From Moringa oleifera (taxonomy: Eukaryota > Streptophyta > Magnoliopsida > Brassicales > Moringaceae), in the NCBI GenBank assembly GCA_021397835.1, contig JAJFZO010000191.1:1183001-1247000 (forward strand): DNA of 64,000 bases. The letters run 5' to 3'. Positions 8,823 to 20,742 of this stretch are shown piece after piece. A program made the translations under genes and the position numbers. Every line of letters begins with the position of its first letter. The first letter of the stretch is position 1. The notes beneath the pieces were generated by a model. That model did no database searches. It had not been told where the DNA came from and saw nothing but the letters and a program-made list of their open reading frames with translations.

Positions 8823-10939
8823 CTCTTTAGCTACAGCTCAGAAGCCGCATTAACGGTGATGGGTCCACGAATAGACACCATAACCTTTCTTGGTCTGAAA
8901 CAATATGTTACATTTAGGGTCCTTGTTCACAAACTTTTTTTGTTTTTTTTTATTTGTCGGCTTTAAGAGATCGAAAGCAAACATGATTGTGCTTTGCAAT
9001 ACATCGATCTTCTTTTTGACCCAATTGTCTCTAATATTACTAACCGGGTATGCCTAGGAAGAGTTTCGGTGGTTCAGCTTGCTCAGTCACATCGGGTCTT
9101 GCAATATCGCACGATCCTTTAATTTTGACTTTTATTTTAATTTGATTACTAGTTGGGAACATAGATAATTCAAACATATTACTATGGTTTTTATTTTTTA
9201 TTTTTTAAATAACGTGATCAATGCAATTTGTTAAATATATATGAGGCAACACCCATATGAATTAGGGAATAAAATATTAATGAGACAGGTGATCCAGTTT
9301 GCAAAACGGAATTATATGTTCGTCAGCGCTGATTAAAGCATAATAAGAATCTAAGTTGTTAAAAAGTGGCCCCACCACCGAGAGAGACCGATGGTAGAAA
9401 ATCTATTGGATGTGTCAGTCATGTGAACTTAAGAAATTAATTTGATCATCTGATAGTGGCCCCACAACTTCAACAACTGGCACCCATTGATAACTTTATA
9501 TCCAATCTTCTACTAACATTTGTCTTATCAAAATGATTTGATGGTCTTCTACTGTTTTTCATTTTTAATTAATTCTTAGTTTTATAAGATGATGGCTTCA
9601 TTAATGTTATTGTTGATGTTTAATCAGTCAAGTAATTTGTTTGAATGGACATAATAACATGCACAAGTTTTTCTTCCTTTACTTACTATAATATCTTATA
9701 ATAATCAATTTGCTTACTCTTTAGTTAGATTAGTGGGTTTGATAAATTTTTTATTTTTTTTTTGAGCTACCTCATGTTTGTAACCTTATTATAAGGGCAA
9801 CGGGGAGGCCAAGCTTCTTTTATGATACCAAGTACTAACTCAGGAAAAAGGGCGATGTGACAATTATATTACAAAGTATTAAAGAATAATTATTTGAAAG
9901 CATTTTCATGAATTTTATGTCATCTTCAAATCTATATATCCATCAAATTTAACATTGTTTTAATATCATTTTTTTACACTGAATTAGTATTACAAATATT
10001 ATTTTAATAACATTAAACAATAACTATCAATAAATAATTTGTATAATATTAATTTATTTATTTAAATTAATAAAATATTTTAAAATTAATTTTAATTTTA
10101 ATTAATTTATCTTAAATAAATATTTATCATATTTAATTTTATCATTAATCAAATATTTAATTAATATTAATAATTTAAAATAAATTAAAGTATATGTTAA
10201 AATTTTAATATTTATTTTAAATTTTTTGATGATATATTTTTAATAATATAATATGTATATTAAATTACATTTTAAATAAAATATATAATATTAACTTAAA
10301 AAAATAAAAAAATACATATTTGGTGTTGCATTGTACCAGCCACACGAAATTGAAGAAACTAATCTTGATTGAAGTCCGTCTTAATATAATATCATAGACA
10401 AATCAAGATTAATTAAAAAGGTATTAGTTTATCAAATTGGCTACTTTTATTCTATCACGTTGTAAGTGTGAAGATGAAATCTTTAAAAAATTAATTAAAG
10501 TAAAAAGCTTAGATAAACTAATTAAAAGTAAATCTTAGCGGGACTACTTCTTCGTGGTCGCCCAAAGGAGAAAAGCATTTGTGATTTAGTTATCATCAAA
10601 AGACAAAATTTTGATTCATTACAGTTGGGCTGTTTACGTGGACATAATATAGCAAAAATTGTATTTAAAAAAATTAAAATTTTTTATTAATCTGAATTAT
10701 ATTATTTTTTAAAAAATAATTATACTTGAAAATTTGTAAAATAAAAAATAAATATATTTTTATGTTATTATTATAAATTATAAAAATATTTTTTAAATTT
10801 TATATGAAAAATTCAATATAAACTTAAATCAACAAAAAAATAAATATACCTCACAAAAAAAAAATCAACAGAAGTCAAAGGCCATTGATCAAAAACAATT
10901 ATAATTTAGGCAGAGAGATCGATTCCGTGTTTCCTCTTG
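8823..10939. other. AT-rich spacer, no gene seen
   Basis: No supported coding region on either strand. The part 9900-10320 and 10650-10860 is nearly all A/T with many short tracts. Nothing resembles a B3 domain here. Confidence 0.5.
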
Positions 10940-11465
10940 CATTTGCAACAAAGCAACCATTAATTAATTTTGTTTTGTTTTAATTTATTTTCTTTGTGGG
11001 CCATTGATCTGTCTGCTTGTCATCGTTCTTCTCTCCTCTTTTTTAGGTTTTTGGTTTTCTTTTCTGTCGTGCGCTACCGCGTGGTTCATCCTCTCTTTCT
11101 GGCCGTCCGATCTTCGGATCTTCTCTTCCAATCTTGATGTTGCCCTGGATGTGAATCCTGCAGGTTTATTTATTTGCTTATTATGAAGAGTTATTCTTTA
11201 TTTTTAATAAAAAAATAAAGAAATTAAACTTTATAATAAACACAATCAAACTCTTTCTTTAATTTAATTTGCTTTAAGGGTTTAGAAGAGTTCTCATTAA
11301 ATTATTTGGCATAAAGCTCGTGGTGACGGAACTTACCCAAATCAACATCTCTTAAGTACCAAAATTAGATTAATTAATTAGGATAAGCTAATCCCAAAAC
11401 GTAGGAAAAAAATTATGCATACACGTAAGCATGTGCTCGTGCACTAATAGAATGAGAATAAATAA
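10940..11465. repeat. direct duplication, copy 2 (partner 5535-6070)
   Basis: Same-orientation match to 5535-6070. Here it ends only about 140 bp before the B3 gene at 11601, against about 880 bp in copy 1, so material has been gained or lost between flank and gene since duplication. Confidence 0.7.
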
Positions 11466-11600
11466 CTATATAAGATAATTTAGATTCAATATATTAACAA
11501 AGATTTGATATTAATTCCTTGCAATTAGTGAAGACAGCCTGTGATTCTGATCACTTGAAGAACATATGGGAAGTCACGTCCCAGAGAAGCTGAGAATTAA

Positions 11601-11966
11601 TCACTCGTAAGCACCCCAAATAGTTTGGCCCAGTAGCTTAAAGGGTAGCTGTTTCCGCACGTAAATTCTGAACTGCAGTGCTCCGTTAACTTGATTCTTC
11701 TCTTGACAAAGAATGACCTTATCCCCAACTCTTAGACCCCTTTTGTGGACAAACGGAAGCCACCCTGCAGAGAGAACAGGCTTAGGATGAGAATCGTGCG
11801 GCCTGGTCAGAAGGCGAAAGACCCATGGATGATCGTTGGCGTCCATAGTTTGAAAATCCAATCGATGAGACCCTTTAGGTATGCGGAAAGCCTCCAGGCT
11901 GCCGGTCGGGACCGAGAACCTGTGATTAACATCGGTGTGAGTTAGTGTTTCCTCAAAAACTTGCAT
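11601..11966 (-). CDS. small single-B3-domain protein
   Basis: It starts at ATG 11966, is intronless and has 121 residues. The domain runs nearly end to end: VFEETLTHTDVNHRFSVP, then a central strand with PWVFRLLTRPHDSHPKPVL, the AGWLPFVHKRGLRVGDKVILCQEK block, and a final strand FRIYVRKQLPFKLLGQTIWG. The KPVL-x-AGW-xx-FV-xx-x-LRVGDKV pattern is close to RAV/ABI3-type B3 spacing, but there is no AP2 domain. It lies in the same orientation as 6952 and 8330 and next to duplicated flank, so it arose by the same local duplication. DNA target unknown. Confidence 0.75.
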   Translation of the reverse strand: MQVFEETLTHTDVNHRFSVPTGSLEAFRIPKGSHRLDFQTMDANDHPWVFRLLTRPHDSHPKPVLSAGWLPFVHKRGLRVGDKVILCQEKNQVNGALQFRIYVRKQLPFKLLGQTIWGAYE

Positions 11967-13767
11967 GACTGGAGAGTTACTTGCATGAAACTAAGGTTGT
12001 CTGGGTTGGGTATTTAGAGTACTTGAAAAATGGTTGGTGATATATAGTGCTGCTGAATGCTGAGAGGAGTTGCATGATTATGATTGGTTAGCTGTACTAT
12101 ATGCAGAGATGTTGAGCTTAGTACACTTACAAAAATGGTGGGTGGGTCCCAATTAACCGGTTGTCCTACTAGATTTGTGTTTCGTTTTTTGCTGTGCTTC
12201 GTCAGCAGAAGCTTCAGCATATATAGGCCTTTGTGATTAATAATCAACTTCCAGGCTCCAGCCACGAAAGAATACTTTGTCAAAAAAGACTAGGGGTAAG
12301 TACCTGCTTCTATGGATTGATCGACCGCCTCGCTTTCGTTCTCGAAAAGCAGGTCATCGGAATAAAAAGGGCTTCTCTTTTTGTTTCTTTCTGATTGGAT
12401 ACCAACATCTTTTTTGATAAGACAGGATCTAGAAATGCAATTAGGCAGCTCCCTAAAGTGAAGTGGTCTCATTAATATATAGTGCCAAATTTTACCAAGT
12501 AATTACATGTCACTCATGAACATATATATATATATATATATAAGTTGCAAATTAAACCAGCTGCCTAATTAATCTTGATATATGTATATATGTACACTTT
12601 GAAGAGGGGCTTCATATATAGTTTTGGTAACATATGGAGAGAAAGTTTAATTTTATTACATCTATAGTTGTTCGAACGACAATGAAAGAAAGAAAATTTA
12701 GCTGGTGGTGACCGAGTCTATCGACCTTACAGTTTTGAAAAAGATAACATATGTATAAAGCAGCCACGTCATAGGGTCGGTCAGGGAGAGTTGGAAATGG
12801 TTCGGTGGAGATAGAGCAATTCAAATCAGCATGAATTTTTCTTTTCTTTCCATCGAAAACAGAAAAAAGTCGGCTAACTTAGACACAGAAACACAGAGAG
12901 AGAGGATGCAAAATGAACCTAAATTTCTGGATCCCCAGCCTATTTTATCTACAATTTTGGCGCTTTCCCTCTGATCTCGATCTTTCTCTTTATCGCTCGA
13001 TGAAGTTGATTGACAATCAGTCTCTCGCTCGGCCAAGTTGACTGACACAACGACTCCCTTCATATTAATTAATTCTTTCGTTTGGGCCACTTCTAGTTAT
13101 CATTCTTTGAATATTATTACTTAAATCCAATTGGAAGACACGGAAAATGGATGGTTTAATGTTGTATTTGATGGGCAATACTCCTACAATATGCCAGCGT
13201 GCTCTTGACACCTGACTGAGATTCCGTTCTAATTAAAATAAGTTACAATAATATGGCGCAAAAAGTTCTTACCAGTAATTAATAAGCTATTAGTCTAAAA
13301 AAGTAAATTAATAAATAAGAAAAAAATCTAATAATTATGTTAGTTATCTTTAAATGATATTTTGGAATTTTAAAAAAATTAAAAAAAATAAATAGAAGGG
13401 GTCAAACATTTTAATAAATTAAGCCAATATCAATAAAAGTTTGGATTATAAGGCTTCTGGGCAGCAGTGATTGTTCTGGTGGTTCAAACATTAATATAAA
13501 ACTAAATATTTGACAATTTAGATACTTTTCATGCTTTAATCAAATTATATAATCTTGAGAATCAAGTGTCTTATTATTATTATTTTATTATTTAATATAT
13601 CTAGCTGACAAATTGCGTTGATTACTTTGTCTTTTTCCAGATTAAAGAAAAAATAGTTACAGTACTAAGTTTGAATTATCCAACTCCCTAACAATTAAAA
13701 TTTTTGTACTGTTTTCAACTGAGTTATGGAATGCCCAAATGAAATGATCCTTAATTTGTACAAATTT
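11967..13767. other. spacer upstream of the 11601 B3 gene, no gene supported
   Basis: It contains a TA microsatellite (12522-12542) and a somewhat GC-richer stretch at 12290-12470 with no recognisable protein. The segment 12840-13090 is CT/GA-rich. Open frames exist on the minus strand but lack family resemblance or conserved features. Confidence 0.4.
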
Positions 13768-13825
13768 TGATTATAAATAACAAATAGAGTTTTGACCCAA
13801 ATTCTAAATTAACGAATTAAGCCAT
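13768..13825 (+). pseudogene. remnant of a B3-gene 3' end
   Basis: The run ATTATAAATAACAAAT...GACCCAAATTCTAA...AATTAA matches about positions 65-125, which hold the last codons, stop and 3' flank of the B3 fragment at the window start. Only this tail survives. It sits about 880 bp upstream of the 14706 B3 gene, consistent with a lost gene copy there. Confidence 0.5.
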
Positions 13826-13889
13826 CATCCCCGTGTAAAACTATCGGATATCATACAGAGACATCCTGATTTGCTTGTGATATATACAC

Positions 13890-15215
13890 CTGAATTACTA
13901 CCCACATTATTAAAATGGGAATGTGCATTATTCGTAATTTCAGAAGCGGCATGTTCGATAAATTGATGTGCAATTTTCAGATATATCTCTATTTGTGACT
14001 TGGACAACTACTGAACCATCACTAATTAAGTCCTGCAGTGGTAACTGCATATTTGTCAACTATGATACACATTGGAAATCATGAATGCCTGATGTCTGTG
14101 ATCACGATGTTATCCAGAATGCCACCTACCTAATTTGGGTGCGAAAATTCAACTTATATTAGTAATAATAAAACAGCAGTAGATTAACTGCAATAATCAA
14201 GGAAATAATGCATCCTAGTATAATGTTGTATTTTTTTGCTGAATGATAGAGCAATTTGCTCTGTTCATAGTCAATAAATCTGAACAGAAATAGGATACTT
14301 TTAATTTGATCTTTCCGTGTTTTTCTTTATAACCTAACCCGGTATTATAATTATATATATGCAATTGGAAAGGAAAATTTGCCTTTGATAAGGATGCATG
14401 AATTTAAGCCTTGCATCCATCAAGGTGGAAAAATGAAATTAATTAGGATGATTAGTGGGCCATAAACCTCTCCCATTTTCATAGGTTTCCCTTTCGCGGA
14501 TGCTTATTAGAGAATCATGAGTCATTTTCATTCCAACTCAGTTGGCCGACCCTAAAGTTTAAAAAATCAATAAAGCATCTGATTTGGAAATTCAGGCAAC
14601 CCATCTTTTACAAATGACTATATATATGTACACACCAAGTATCTTTGCCGTTATAATTAGATATAGTAAGCTTAATTTGTGATGATCGCAGCTAGCAACT
14701 GAATCATGTTGAGGCGAAAAGGGACGAAGCTGTTTTCGAAGTTACTAAAAAGGACTGATGTCCGAAACAGATTATCAGTCCCAGTCAAGAGTCTGCCGTC
14801 GTTTCCATGCTTCGAAGGAGGCGATGCCGTGGACGTTCGTGTGAAGGACAAGAAGAGCGGCCGTGTGTGGCAGCTCCGGTGCTCTGTCCGCAAGAAGGGT
14901 CACCCCAAACCTATTCTCTGCGGCGGATGGACCCACTTCGTCCGCTCTAAGAACCTTGCCGTCGGGGACATGGTCAAGTTGTACAAGAAATCAGACCCAG
15001 TTACCGGGATAAACTACGAGATCAAAACCAAGAAAGCCGTCAAGGTCTTTGGGGTTGTTCTCGGCTATGTATCTGCCTAACCAGACATACCCAGTTGTTG
15101 CTGTGTTGGAGTCCGACAAGTTTGGCTGAGAGAGAGTCTAATGATTATTATATGTTTTTGCTGCGACTTATCTTGTTTTGCTCTTTGGGATTTGATAATA
15201 AACTATGTATTATCA
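13890..15215. repeat. inverted duplication, copy 2 (partner 6775-8150)
   Basis: Plus-strand counterpart of 6775-8150, carrying the 14706 B3 gene and its flanks. Similarity includes the far-upstream CATTATTCGTAATTTCAGAA block and the downstream GATAATAAACTATGTATTATCAA block. Confidence 0.8.
14706..15080 (+). CDS. small single-B3-domain DNA-binding protein
   Basis: Intronless, 124 residues from ATG 14706. After a short basic start (MLRRKGTK) come LFSKLLKRTDVRNRLSVP, the strand VWQLRCSVRKKGHPKPIL, the CGGWTHFVRSKNLAVGDMVKLYKK block and the C-terminal KVFGVVLGYVSA. This is a full B3 fold with almost nothing else. It is the inverted twin of 6952-7308 and retains the upstream ATG that the twin has lost, so it is the better guide to the ancestral start. 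Coding GC is clearly higher than in the surrounding AT-rich DNA, consistent with a maintained gene. An architecture of one B3 and nothing else is known in plants (for example Arabidopsis At1g16640); target and role are unknown. Confidence 0.8.
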   Translation: MLRRKGTKLFSKLLKRTDVRNRLSVPVKSLPSFPCFEGGDAVDVRVKDKKSGRVWQLRCSVRKKGHPKPILCGGWTHFVRSKNLAVGDMVKLYKKSDPVTGINYEIKTKKAVKVFGVVLGYVSA

Positions 15216-15229
15216 ACAGGCGCAACAAA

Positions 15230-15939
15230 ACATTATTGTAAGACAAACACTGAAAGATCACTCTCCTTTTGTTTGTTACTCTTGTACAAAACATTTTCTC
15301 CGCTCAGGCCTCCAGTTTTTTCTTTTAAAAAGTTAAATATATATAAATTAATGGAATATGAAATTGATGAAATAATTCTTGGCTGCGTGATAAATGGATG
15401 ATCAATGTTGTTATGCAAACATGCGTCAATTAACAGAACCACATGCTGAAAATCAACATATGGAGGTTCAAATTAGTCAATGGCCTTAAGCAACAAAATA
15501 TCATTAAATTGAGAGATGGTATTGAAGCATATCCAGTGGTGCAGGTGATACACTAGAAACATATGAGAACTAGAAAACCTCGATAGAGCTAATTGGCATC
15601 AAAGGGAAAAAGGTTTTACATCATGAAAAAAGGTAAAAATAATTTATTTTTCCTGTAGATATATGGATATCCTCCCATTGGCCTTGTTTTTTTGTGACCA
15701 TAACTTTAGTCAACTGTGCAATGTTCCTATATTGAAATTAACTTTTTTTAAATAACATTCACAACCAAACAAAAGATGATAACATAAAGAATAACTAAAA
15801 CCAGAGGCCTACACATGTTCAGGTTAACATTGAACAAAAGGTAGAAGGCCACATCTTTAAGAAACCCATAGCATAAATCCTCTAGGAATATTCTTCTAAT
15901 AGAAACTGAATCCAGAAATACAAGCAGGTTATGTACTCA
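15230..15939. other. spacer, no gene seen
   Basis: AT-rich sequence without supported coding regions or clear repeats. Confidence 0.4.
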
Positions 15940-16685
15940 CATTATAAAAAAAATTTGAAAATGACGGCAGATATTTACGTCAGATAAAATCAATAGCTAA
16001 ATGCAACTGCTACACAATTAAAATTTTTATTTACCTATTGATTAGCATTAAAAATCACATTTAGCGGTCGTTAAAATATTTATTGTTAAAATTAATTTTA
16101 AATATTTTATATTAAAATTTAAGTATATTAACGACTTTTTAGCGATCCAAGTTGTTGATTGCCACATTTGCTATAAATACGTCACATCTAACTATCAAAA
16201 AATTGGTAGCAAGATGAATCATAAGCTAGCGACCACCATGACAATCGCTAGATTGGATACACTAACGACCGCCAATATTGGATCGCTAGAATGGAAGACT
16301 GGCGACTGCTGGCATGCGATCACCAAATCATGGCCAACGAATCCCTCGTGACAAGCGATGACCTCGGGCACCATGACCAGCATTGGCCGACCTAAATCGA
16401 GCCCCATGCATGGCCAACGTTGGCCTCGTGCATTATATATGTAGTGATCGATTACGTTTAATCGTTAAATTTAACGATTGATTATAATCGATCTCTAAAT
16501 CGATCGTTAATTAAAAATCTTTTAACGATTGTTTACATTTAATTACTAAATTTTTAAAAATCAATCATAATCCATCGTTGCAATCAATCAATCATAATTC
16601 AGCGACGAATTTTAAAATTAATCACTAATTTATTTGGTAATAATTGTTTTTATTACTTATAAAATTTATCGATTTTTTTGTAATA
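15940..16685. mobile_element. short non-autonomous CACTA-like element
   Basis: The left end CATTATAAAAAAAATTT and the right end read inward (TATTACAAAAAAATC) form imperfect terminal inverted repeats. Both are flanked by TCA (15937-15939 and 16686-16688), a 3-bp target duplication. The interior is unlike its surroundings: phrases such as CGATCGTTAA, TTTAACGATTG and GATTATAATCGAT repeat in both orientations, and a GC-richer core (16210-16430) repeats GCTAG/GCGA-type motifs. No protein is encoded. Confidence 0.5.
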
Positions 16686-18955
16686 TCAATCAAACATTAA
16701 AAGACTCCCTATGAAGAAGGATGAAAAAAAAAAGCGAAAAATCATCCTAAAGTGTATCCAAACTTTAGATAAGTATTCTATCTTACTAAAAAAAGAGAGA
16801 AGAAAAATATAATATTAACTAACAGAAAAATAATGCAGTAATTTTTATCAAGTGAAAATACATTATCCATACAACTTCTATCCTACTTGCTTTATGATTT
16901 TATCTTTTCTTTGTTATGACATTCAGAATGGGAAATAAATTGTATTCCTCACATTCATATCCCTGAGACCGCTAGACTTTAGATGGGAAGTTCCTATAGG
17001 TTGGATTGAGCCAGTTCCTCTAGAGCCAAGACTCTTTGTGAAAAATAGGTTAACTTAGAGGTTGGAGACAGGGGAGCAGGGTAAGGACATAAACATCAGA
17101 ATCACATTTTGCGAAAAAAACAAAGGATCTCCATGTAGGGAAGAAAGCTAAACAATCATACTGCTTATCAACTACAAAAAATAATTGAGAAAAGAAAATG
17201 TGAAGCTATGTTTGAAGCATGAAAAGATAATGCTAACAAATTGAAATCTGGATACGATGCAGCAATCATACTTTAGGTTCCTGCAACTGAAAGCTCCCAA
17301 CTGCTAAATAAATTATTCAATAAGATGACAATAAAATACCCAAAAAAACTAGAGGATAGGACTGATATGTTTGCATGTCATATTTTCATCACCAAAATTA
17401 AGCCATTGAAGAGCTTTAATTGATGAAGAAACCAAACATATTTGTACATCTTTTTTAAAGGGCATTGCTCCACTCCGCCCCCCAACTCAAAAGTATACAT
17501 AAAAATAAAGGAAACTCAAACAGAAGAAGGAATAGACATATATTCATGAACTGTTGTACTGGGCAACACAACACTGTAGACATTAATTAGATTTTAATTT
17601 CCTTTTATTTACTAAAGTTTCAGTGGCCACCAAATAGACATATAATGACCTTGCCCGATACTATCCAAATTGGTAACTGAATAATGTAAAAGAAGAAAGA
17701 GTAAAAAAAAATTAAAGCAACGAGATCTAATATAGGCATATGATGGTCGTATATTGATCAAATCTATACCTATTATTCTACAAAACAAATGAAAATTTTG
17801 GGAATAAGATTCATCTAATTGCAACTATAAATTAAAGAAAGGAACAAGAAATTATTCCCAAGGATTCCATGCCTCGTTGGATTAACGGCGACCGATGATC
17901 GAGAATCTTCACCTGGGGCTCCTGGGTTGCAAGAATGTTATTGGTGGGTTGATTACCTGGCTGTCGAAAGGGAGAAAGAGAGGAAGAAAGGAAGAGATAG
18001 GCTAAGAGAGGGAAGAAGTGGCGTAATAGTGAAATTAGCAGCCTTAATCAATCATGCATTCATCGTGGGTTCCATCGAAGCCCACCAGAAATGTAGATTT
18101 TCTCGTTAAAAAATTATCATTTATTAAACGTTTATTAAAATTTTATTTTATTTTATTGTTTTATAAGAAAATATGATACTTATTTATTTATTTTTTAAAT
18201 GTAATACGATTAATTAAATTTATACAATCATATAATTACTTTTTTTAATGATATTATTAAAAACATTAATAAAATTATATTTATTTTAATTTAAAAAATT
18301 GAAGATACATTTATTGTTATTATGATAATGTTAGTAATTTATGCATTTGACAAACAATTCATTTTTTAATCAAACTTAATAATTCAAATAGTTTTTTTGT
18401 ATGTTTTAAAAATTTAATTTAATAATATATGATAACACATCTTATTTTGAAAAATTGATACGATTTGACATCAAATCAAAACGTAAACTATACATGTAGT
18501 TAAAAATATATTAATTTTATTACTTAGTTCTCCAAAGACACTGTAGCTAAGTGATGGAATGAAAGATGCTGCTCTCTTACAATGTTACAGATTATGACAA
18601 TCTCTGTCTCAAATTTTGGTCAAACACTTTATTCGCTCTCAAATTGTTGTATAAACTATGGTTAAGATAAATAAATATGCTCTATGCTTTTCGAAAGTAC
18701 ATAGTTCCGCAGATAAACTATTAAACAATTTTTAAATTGGAAATTAATCAATATGAATGAATAAAATATTACACAAATTATTCCGTTGTAAGCAAATATA
18801 TATATATATATATATATATTTGAATATATTTGCCTGTAAATATGACATAAACTCACAACAAATTAAAGAATTAATTAGAAGCCATTCTTCCCTTTAGAGT
18901 GGCTTCAATCGATGTTACCAGAGATGAAATCCCATGTGACCTTCCAGAGACAAAA
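16686..18955. other. spacer, no gene supported
   Basis: Mostly AT-rich. The stretch 17860-18105 is GC-richer and rich in AGAGAG/GAAAG on the plus strand, resembling a plant 5' leader read on the minus strand, but no downstream coding region is recognisable. A (TA)n microsatellite occupies 18796-18823. Confidence 0.4.
18796..18823. repeat. (TA)n microsatellite
   Basis: Fourteen TA units without interruption. A shorter one is at 12522-12542. Confidence 0.9.
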
Positions 18956-19327
18956 TCACTTAACATCAGCCCAAATGTCTTCACCGAACAGTCTGATTTT
19001 TCTCTTCACTTCCAGGATCAGTCGCCCTCCACGACCATCTCTATCCTTCACCTCTTCCACCAAGAACACCACCCGGTCGTTGGCTTTCAGCTTCTTTTCA
19101 CGAGCCAATTCAAGCCAATCCAGAGAAAGAGCGGCCCCTGCATGGCTCTCGTCACTTCGCTCCTTTACGCAGCAGGCGAAGATCCATTCTTGCCCGTTGA
19201 TATCATGCACGTGCATGTGCAGCGTCTGCCCTTCGTGCATCGTTAGGGCTCCAACAGAACTGCTCGGAATCGTCAGTCCTTTCTCCAAGTCAGCATCGGT
19301 GAGGAGCTTTGAGAATAATATCGCCAT
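18956..19327 (-). CDS. small single-B3-domain protein, divergent
   Basis: Starts at ATG 19327, intronless, 123 residues. MAILFSKLLTDADLEKGLTIP is the family N-terminus. EWIFACCVKERSDE is the central strand, LDWLELAREKKLKANDRVVFLVEE replaces the GW-xx-FV-xx-KNL-xx-GD block, and LILEVKRKIRLFGEDIWADVK is the tail. The usual GW, FV and GD are altered (DW, EL and ND), so DNA contacts may differ from the other members or be weakened. The position at the cluster edge and the tail similarity to 11601-11966 (LFGEDIWA versus LLGQTIWG) support common descent. Confidence 0.7.
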   Translation of the reverse strand: MAILFSKLLTDADLEKGLTIPSSSVGALTMHEGQTLHMHVHDINGQEWIFACCVKERSDESHAGAALSLDWLELAREKKLKANDRVVFLVEEVKDRDGRGGRLILEVKRKIRLFGEDIWADVK

Positions 19328-20742
19328 TGATTAATTGATCGCTGGTTTAATTAAGCTTGCTGCGCAGGTATCTCTGACCGATCAGCTTCGATGATGAGTT
19401 TCTATCGCTGCAAAGATCAACTTATAGGGACAAAAAACATTGAATGGAAGAATCCGTACGCGTTATAGAAGGTTCAATGGCGATTCCAAGAAATTTGCAG
19501 GCTGAGTGTGTAACTATAACACGGTACAATATGAGTCAACTGCACTGTTTTATTTATATACCAAATGCACTAGCAGGTAATATTCTGATCAACTTCACTT
19601 CTTAATCTGGTTGAAATTTGATTATGACTTCCAATAATTAATCTATTTTTTTAATAAAAATTGTTCTAGTTATCATAGCAAAGCTGATATAACAACGGAT
19701 CCCGGCAATTTAATTTATTAGTTATTGAGCATGAAAAAACTTAAAATTAACTGATTGATTGGTAGGTCAATTTGGCAAATAATTAATTATATAATTGAGA
19801 TTTAATTTTAATAAAATTGTAAAAGATCTCGTTACAGATTAAGACATGAACAAGTATTTTGATAGTACTTGTTATTCACAATTCAAATTAAAAAAATAAA
19901 ATGGACCCGGTTTGAAATTTCAAAACTTGGGTCAATTGCTTAGATGAGTGCTTCGTTTCTTATATTACCTGAGAACTTTCTCCCTATTTTCCTGGAAAAT
20001 TCATTCTCGTTTAGGAAGTTTGGGCTATGACGTTTTGTTTGGCCCAGGTCCACGTTTCACTGATCCAATGATTCTGTCTGTCTTCACACCCAGGACACAG
20101 CTTTCTGGTCTATCCCTATCCATTCTTGGAAGAAATTTCTAGATTTCATTACTGTTGCAAGTTAATTTTTTAAAAGATTTTTTTTTAAATTTCCACTAAA
20201 AAGTTTAATAAATATGTAAAAAAATTTGAGCCAAATTTAATTTTCAATTTAAAGTTCAATGTACCAATTGAATTAATTATAGATTTCATTTTTTAATTTG
20301 GATCAAATTTGATGTTACATAAAGTTAAAAGTAACTTTTTTGTTATTTAAATATATTTTATATTTTATTTTTACAGTCTGTTTACTGTTTAATTTTAAAT
20401 AAATTTTTTATAATTTTTTTAAATTTTAATAATTTAAAATTAAAAATATTTTCACCACTTGAAAATATTCAAATTTTAAGCCACAAATAAGGTCCAATGG
20501 AATAACCACATTAAGAAAACTGAAACATTAAGCTACAATTCATCAAATCAATAATTTGAATGTAAAATTAAAAGTGAGCATAATTTTTATTTTTTAATAT
20601 TTATTTTATTTTTTAAAATTTTAACTTTTCATTTACATTGTGCTAAAGTCACAAAAGAGGAGAAAAAGATTCCCAGTGAGCATATAGTGGGAAGGTTTTT
20701 CGCGCGGCCATAACGGAGAAAGAGACGCAGCGGGAGGACCAA
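19328..20742. other. spacer between the B3 cluster and the CTD phosphatase gene
   Basis: No coding region supported. 20150-20640 is strongly AT-rich. The last 100 bp before 20743 become GC-richer, as expected for the leader of the downstream gene. Confidence 0.4.

Noticed and set aside
12290..12472. 60-codon minus-strand frame with even composition; considered an organellar insert
   Set aside because: No recognisable protein, and I could not tie it to a plastid or mitochondrial gene from memory.
18899..19334. Two plus-strand frames over the 18956 B3 gene
   Set aside because: Antisense shadows of a clear B3 domain on the minus strand.
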